This document shows positions 56,029 through 58,965 of a stretch of DNA of 58,965 bases, piece after piece (the first letter of the stretch is position 1; each line of letters begins with the position of its first letter). A program made the translations under genes and the position numbers. The DNA comes from Treponema sp. (GTDB lineage: Bacteria; Spirochaetota; Spirochaetia; Treponematales; Treponemataceae), in contig JAEDCN010000013.1 of assembly GCA_016294105.1 (NCBI GenBank), forward strand, positions 1 to 58,965, in the 5' to 3' direction. Below the pieces are notes generated by a model. The model ran no database searches, had not been told where the DNA came from, and saw only the letters and a program-made list of their open reading frames with translations.

Positions 56029-57456
56029 CTAGCTGGTGGCTGCAGCCTCAAGTTTTTGTAGGATCTCCTTGTCCAGCTGCACCAACAGGTTTTTTTCTTG
56101 GCTGGGAAGCACCAAGCCCTTGGGACCGTCTTTTGCCCGCCGCAGATGCTTAACCTGGGTGTAGTACAAGTCAGCCTTGCCTGCCTTTCGTGCCTTGGAA
56201 TGGTACACTGCCAAATTGCCCGCACAGAGCATGATGGAAAGGGGGATGGTTTTTCCTGGCCGATTCTTTACAAAGACGTATCCCCCAGCGTAATCTCTGG
56301 TGTGGAACCACATATCCAAGCCCTTTACGTGGCGGCGCAAAAGTTCGTCGTTTTCTGCGGCGGTACGACCTACCAGAATGGTCCAGTCATCTACTTGGTA
56401 GGAAAGTCCGGGACGTTTTTTTTCTACCTGTTGCTTGGGAGTGGTTTGCTTCCGAAGCATTTGCTGCAGCCGCAGGGGATTTGGCTCCTTGCACAGCTGC
56501 TGGTAGGTGGCCTCCAAGTCCAGCAATTCTTTTTTTGCTTTTTGGATGTCGTGCTCTAAATCGGCAAGACCAGACACTGTTTTTTTGTAGGTGTTATAAT
56601 AGGAGGAAGCATTTTCCTGGGCGTTTTTCTTTGGATCGATTTTGATTCTGATGAGAGCGCCGCTTTCATAATCTTCACATTCCAAGTAATCCTGGCTACC
56701 GTCAATAAGGTGGCCGTAGGTGAGAATTAAGTCGCCATAATGCTTCCACTGCTGGTTTTGAAGGAATTCATCCCGCTTTTTTTCTAGGCGATGAAGGGCG
56801 GCCTCCATCTTGCTGTGGCGGGAGTTGTAGAATTTTTCTGCCTGCTCTAGCAAGGCTTCCAAAGAAAGCTGCCCTGCATGTTCCCCGTACCATTGCTCCA
56901 CCTTTTGGTTAAAGCTTAAATTCTCCCAGTCTGGCAGCTGGTCAAAGCTACGAACCTGCCATTCCTTGGATGACTCTCCCTGGGGTTTTGGTTGGAGATT
57001 TGGTTCTTGAAAAGTTCCTCCACTAACCTCATCCTTTTTTGGGCGGCGGTAGAAGGTGTCTAGAACCACATGGTTGGTGTCGGTGAGAATCATGTTGGCG
57101 GCATTGCTCCACAATCTGATGTAGAGCAGGAATTCCTGACCACAATGGGAAAGCTCTAGCTTGATGATACGTTCCTGCCCTAGCTGGCAGATGGAATTGA
57201 TTCGTGCACCCTTGATGCGGGCTTTGAGAAATTCCATAAAACGTAAAGGCTTGTTGTTTTTAGGCACCGCCGACCAGGTTTGGTGGATTCTGCATGCTCC
57301 TGCTGCAAGGCACACCAGAATTGTCTTTGATTGGCCATTCTTGTAGGTGTGGAAGGCGATGGTGTCGTAGCTGGGCTGCACAATCTGTTGGATAAAGGAG
57401 CCGTCAAGCTCCAGTTCTTCAAGGATGCAGTCTATTTCCTTCCAGTTCAGTGACAT
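56029..57456 (-). CDS. NFACT-family protein (RqcH/FbpA-like)
   Basis: This 475-residue protein has an NFACT-N domain (1 to about 215) with the S-N-A-A-N-M-I-L-T-D strand near 115. A coiled coil (about 215-340) follows, then an NFACT-R domain (about 358-450) with G-R-T-A-A-E-N-D-E-L and D-M-W-F-H-T-R-D-Y-A-G-G-Y. Established: RqcH binds stalled 50S subunits and adds C-terminal alanine tails. FbpA-type members have been described as fibronectin-binding, which may be secondary. It starts 3 nt after the CBM48-like gene without a clear ribosome site, so it is probably translated by coupling. Confidence 0.85.
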   Translation of the reverse strand: MSLNWKEIDCILEELELDGSFIQQIVQPSYDTIAFHTYKNGQSKTILVCLAAGACRIHQTWSAVPKNNKPLRFMEFLKARIKGARINSICQLGQERIIKLELSHCGQEFLLYIRLWSNAANMILTDTNHVVLDTFYRRPKKDEVSGGTFQEPNLQPKPQGESSKEWQVRSFDQLPDWENLSFNQKVEQWYGEHAGQLSLEALLEQAEKFYNSRHSKMEAALHRLEKKRDEFLQNQQWKHYGDLILTYGHLIDGSQDYLECEDYESGALIRIKIDPKKNAQENASSYYNTYKKTVSGLADLEHDIQKAKKELLDLEATYQQLCKEPNPLRLQQMLRKQTTPKQQVEKKRPGLSYQVDDWTILVGRTAAENDELLRRHVKGLDMWFHTRDYAGGYVFVKNRPGKTIPLSIMLCAGNLAVYHSKARKAGKADLYYTQVKHLRRAKDGPKGLVLPSQEKNLLVQLDKEILQKLEAAATS

Positions 57457-57459
57457 AAC

Positions 57460-58182
57460 TTAATTTATAGTAATGACGGAGGCAGTGCGTCCGTCGGCAG
57501 TGTAGGCTCGTTCAGGGTTTGTCTTGTCCAAAAAGGAAGCCATACCGTCGTAATAGGCATAGTAGTGGGTTCCCCGTGGCAGGGGAATTTCCAATTCATA
57601 AAGTCCTGGGGCTGTTTCCCTCATAACGTAGATGGAAGAATCCCAGTTGGTAAAGGTTCCTCCCAAGCGGATAATCTGCCCAGATTGCCCCTGGTACACA
57701 AAGCGTACAAGGTTTTTCTTCACCGTTTCAGTGGTGGGGACCTCTTGCCGCTGTACTGCCACGGTGGAAAGAATCAGATTTGACTTTGTATCAAAGGTTT
57801 GGTGTTCGTTGTTGGGATCTATAGTCCACAGTCCATCGATAACCAGCCGATAAGATACATTTTTCAAGCCCTTGGGCACTTCCAAAATGTAGAAGTACAC
57901 GGACTGCACAACCTTTCCGTCTACATCTGTGGTGTTCACCTTTTGGAAGGAGTGAATGGTTCTGAAGTTTTCAAAGTCAAAGGCAATGCCCACGTGGCGA
58001 GGCTTGCTGTCGGCAGTGAAAATGATGTAGTCGTCCACCATGATGGGGGAGCCAACCTTATCTATGCGAGCAATGAGATTGTTGTAGGTATAAGAATCCA
58101 TTGTTGACTCCTGAGCCTGTGCTGGCAGAGCCAACAGGAGGAGGGTAGAAATCAACAAAAGCAATGTAAGAAATTTCTTCAT
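57460..58182 (-). CDS. Secreted CBM48-like (glycogen-binding fold) protein
   Basis: This 240-residue protein has a signal peptide ending P-A-Q-A-Q near 23. Two beta-sandwich parts follow. The second (about 157-235) has F-V-Y-Q-G, G-G-T-F-T-N-W-D, L-Y-E-L-E-I-P-L-P-R-G-T-H-Y-Y-A-Y-Y-D-G, as in CBM48/AMPK glycogen-binding domains. The first half looks like a weaker copy. Established: such domains bind alpha-glucans or serve as protein modules. ATG 58182 lies only 12 nt after a sigma28-like -10 element and has no ribosome site. The promoter suggests a link to the periplasmic flagella or sheath. Confidence 0.75.
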   Translation of the reverse strand: MKKFLTLLLLISTLLLLALPAQAQESTMDSYTYNNLIARIDKVGSPIMVDDYIIFTADSKPRHVGIAFDFENFRTIHSFQKVNTTDVDGKVVQSVYFYILEVPKGLKNVSYRLVIDGLWTIDPNNEHQTFDTKSNLILSTVAVQRQEVPTTETVKKNLVRFVYQGQSGQIIRLGGTFTNWDSSIYVMRETAPGLYELEIPLPRGTHYYAYYDGMASFLDKTNPERAYTADGRTASVITIN

Positions 58183-58194
58183 AATCGTTTATAT

Positions 58195-58221
58195 ATATCG
58201 GCATATTACTTGAAAACTATA
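58195..58221 (-). promoter_or_regulatory. Sigma28-like promoter of the CBM48-like gene
   Basis: On the minus strand: TATAGTTT (58214-58221), 11 bp, GCCGATAT (58195-58202). Each box differs from TAAAGTTT and GCCGATAA by one base. Confidence 0.75.
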
Positions 58222-58287
58222 GTCATGAGGGCTTTACAAAATCGGTTTTATCCATAAGTTAATGGCTTCCTTCTTTAACAGGAAAAC

Positions 58288-58315
58288 TAAAGGGAAGCTA
58301 TAAAAAAGCCGATGA
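58288..58315 (+). promoter_or_regulatory. Sigma28-like promoter of the right-edge gene
   Basis: TAAAGGGA (58288-58295), 12 bp, GCCGATGA (58308-58315). The match is weaker in the -35 half. A start about 34 nt before the ATG is implied. Confidence 0.5.
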
Positions 58316-58356
58316 TATGATGAACGCAAATTTTCCAGCGGGGTATAAGTAATAAG

Positions 58357-58965
58357 ATGCCGGGATTAGAGCAGCTGAAACAGTTCAGCGAAGATGTAGC
58401 AAATTTAGGAAATGAACTCACAATTCGAGAGGAAAAGGGAGAGCCCATTGTTCGCATTCCTTTTCCCGTTGACATATCCGAAGAAGACGACTCCGACGAC
58501 TTTGTTTTAGGAATGCCGCTTCCCAATGATTCCAATAACTCAGAGGATGGAGCTATAGATGAGCTCTCTCCTTCCACTGTGAGCGAAAATGAGCCAGCGG
58601 ATTATTCAAGTTTACCTGAACTAGACAGCCTGTTGAACCCAGAGCCAGCTACTGCAATGGATTTCAGCGACTTCCCAGAGTTGGATGCAATTCTTAATCC
58701 AAGTTCCCCAAGTCCTGTGGAGGAGCTTTCACCTTTGGATGCACTTGATGCTGTTGATTCTGGAGAATCCGCTGGTGGCTTTGATCTACCAGATTTCGAC
58801 AGTCCCGCTTCCACAGATTCCGCTGGTGGCTTTGATCTGCCAGACTTCGACAGTCCCGCTTCCACAGATTCAGCTAGTGGCTTTGATCTACCAGACTTAG
58901 ACAGTCCTGCAACCGAAGATTCAGCTAGTGGCTTTGACTTACCAGATTCCGGTAGCACTGACTCC
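58357..58965 (+). CDS. Acidic repeat protein, start only (window edge)
   Basis: An open frame of 203 codons from ATG 58357 runs to the end of the window without a stop. It begins M-P-G-L-E-Q-L-K-Q-F and has no signal peptide. A segment V-R-I-P-F-P-V-D-I near 35-43 precedes a long acidic Asp/Ser/Pro-rich stretch. The last 66 codons are a 17-residue repeat containing G-F-D-L-P-D. The start resembles treponemal flagellar or TPR proteins by general impression only, and I cannot name it. The upstream sigma28-like promoter supports a motility role. No clear ribosome site is seen. Confidence 0.6.
   Translation, partial: MPGLEQLKQFSEDVANLGNELTIREEKGEPIVRIPFPVDISEEDDSDDFVLGMPLPNDSNNSEDGAIDELSPSTVSENEPADYSSLPELDSLLNPEPATAMDFSDFPELDAILNPSSPSPVEELSPLDALDAVDSGESAGGFDLPDFDSPASTDSAGGFDLPDFDSPASTDSASGFDLPDLDSPATEDSASGFDLPDSGSTDS
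58768..58965 (+). repeat. 51-bp tandem repeat
   Basis: Units start at 58768, 58819, 58870 and 58921, each 51 bp (17 codons) and ending in or beyond the window. The third and fourth units differ from the first two by several bases. Confidence 0.9.

Noticed and set aside
57846..57853. Exact GCCGATAA inside the CBM48-like gene
   Set aside because: No TAAA-type box lies at the right distance upstream and no gene starts downstream on that strand.

Overview
The window looks like chromosomal DNA of a spirochaete of the genus Treponema or a close relative. This rests on the gene content and order (rimP-nusA-infB-rbfA-truB-ribF-rpsO-pnp), a flagellar MAF-type glycosyltransferase, sigma28-type promoters, many secreted or lipoproteins without wide homologues, and adjacent but separate coaB and coaC genes next to a type III pantothenate kinase. 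The species cannot be fixed from this sequence. There are no insertion sequences, CRISPR arrays, rRNA genes or replication origins. One tRNA gene is present (Asn, GTT).

Layout. (1) 1-7.6 kb is an accessory peptide-secretion island, almost all on the minus strand. It holds three small genes with double-glycine (GG) leaders and unrelated cores, two paralogous two-motif retropepsin-like lipoproteins, a CPBP membrane protease, a GNAT acetyltransferase, a C39-peptidase ABC transporter cut off in its membrane domain, and a divergent membrane-bound LuxR-type regulator. A roughly 550-bp segment (GG leader start, intergenic control region, regulator start) is present twice, at 2837-3386 and 6338-6890. 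The downstream edge of the first copy coincides with truncation of both the regulator copy and the transporter. (2) 7.6-16.2 kb: EF-G-like GTPase, P1 peptidase, coaX/coaB/coaC, a nucleotidyltransferase, a secreted protein, deoD and a hypothetical. (3) 16.3-28.7 kb: a lipoprotein, then the translation/RNA operon rimP to pnp and an M16 peptidase. A terminator-like attenuator lies in the rimP leader. (4) 28.8-38.0 kb: aroC, a beta-propeller/pseudo-deacetylase protein, a zinc-ribbon protein and an M23/LysM envelope peptidase on the minus strand; lepB, a class B PBP and the MAF glycosyltransferase on the plus strand. (5) 38.2-49.5 kb: tpiA, metN-metI and metQ, a spirochaete-type 516-aa protein, a LysM lipoprotein, nfeD with an SPFH protein, paired chromate transporters, tRNA-Asn, 5-formyl-THF cyclo-ligase and an HD-GYP protein. 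(6) 49.5-59.0 kb: an aldo/keto-reductase-like protein, glyS, a META lipoprotein, rpmB, cls, pncB, an NFACT protein, a secreted CBM48-like protein and the start of a repeat-rich gene cut by the window edge.

How the parts fit. The island looks like a GG-peptide production and export module: precursors, a C39 processing exporter, surface aspartic proteases, a CPBP protein of the kind often found near bacteriocins, and a membrane-bound regulator transcribed divergently. The only exporter visible is broken, so export would need another transporter outside the window. Two regulatory themes recur in the housekeeping part. Several genes have good -35/-10 boxes placed only 6-9 nt before the ATG (candidate leaderless mRNAs). 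Three promoters resemble sigma28 sites, in front of an HD-GYP gene, a secreted CBM48-like gene and the partial gene at the right end. All functional calls are by reading motifs; no database search was possible.
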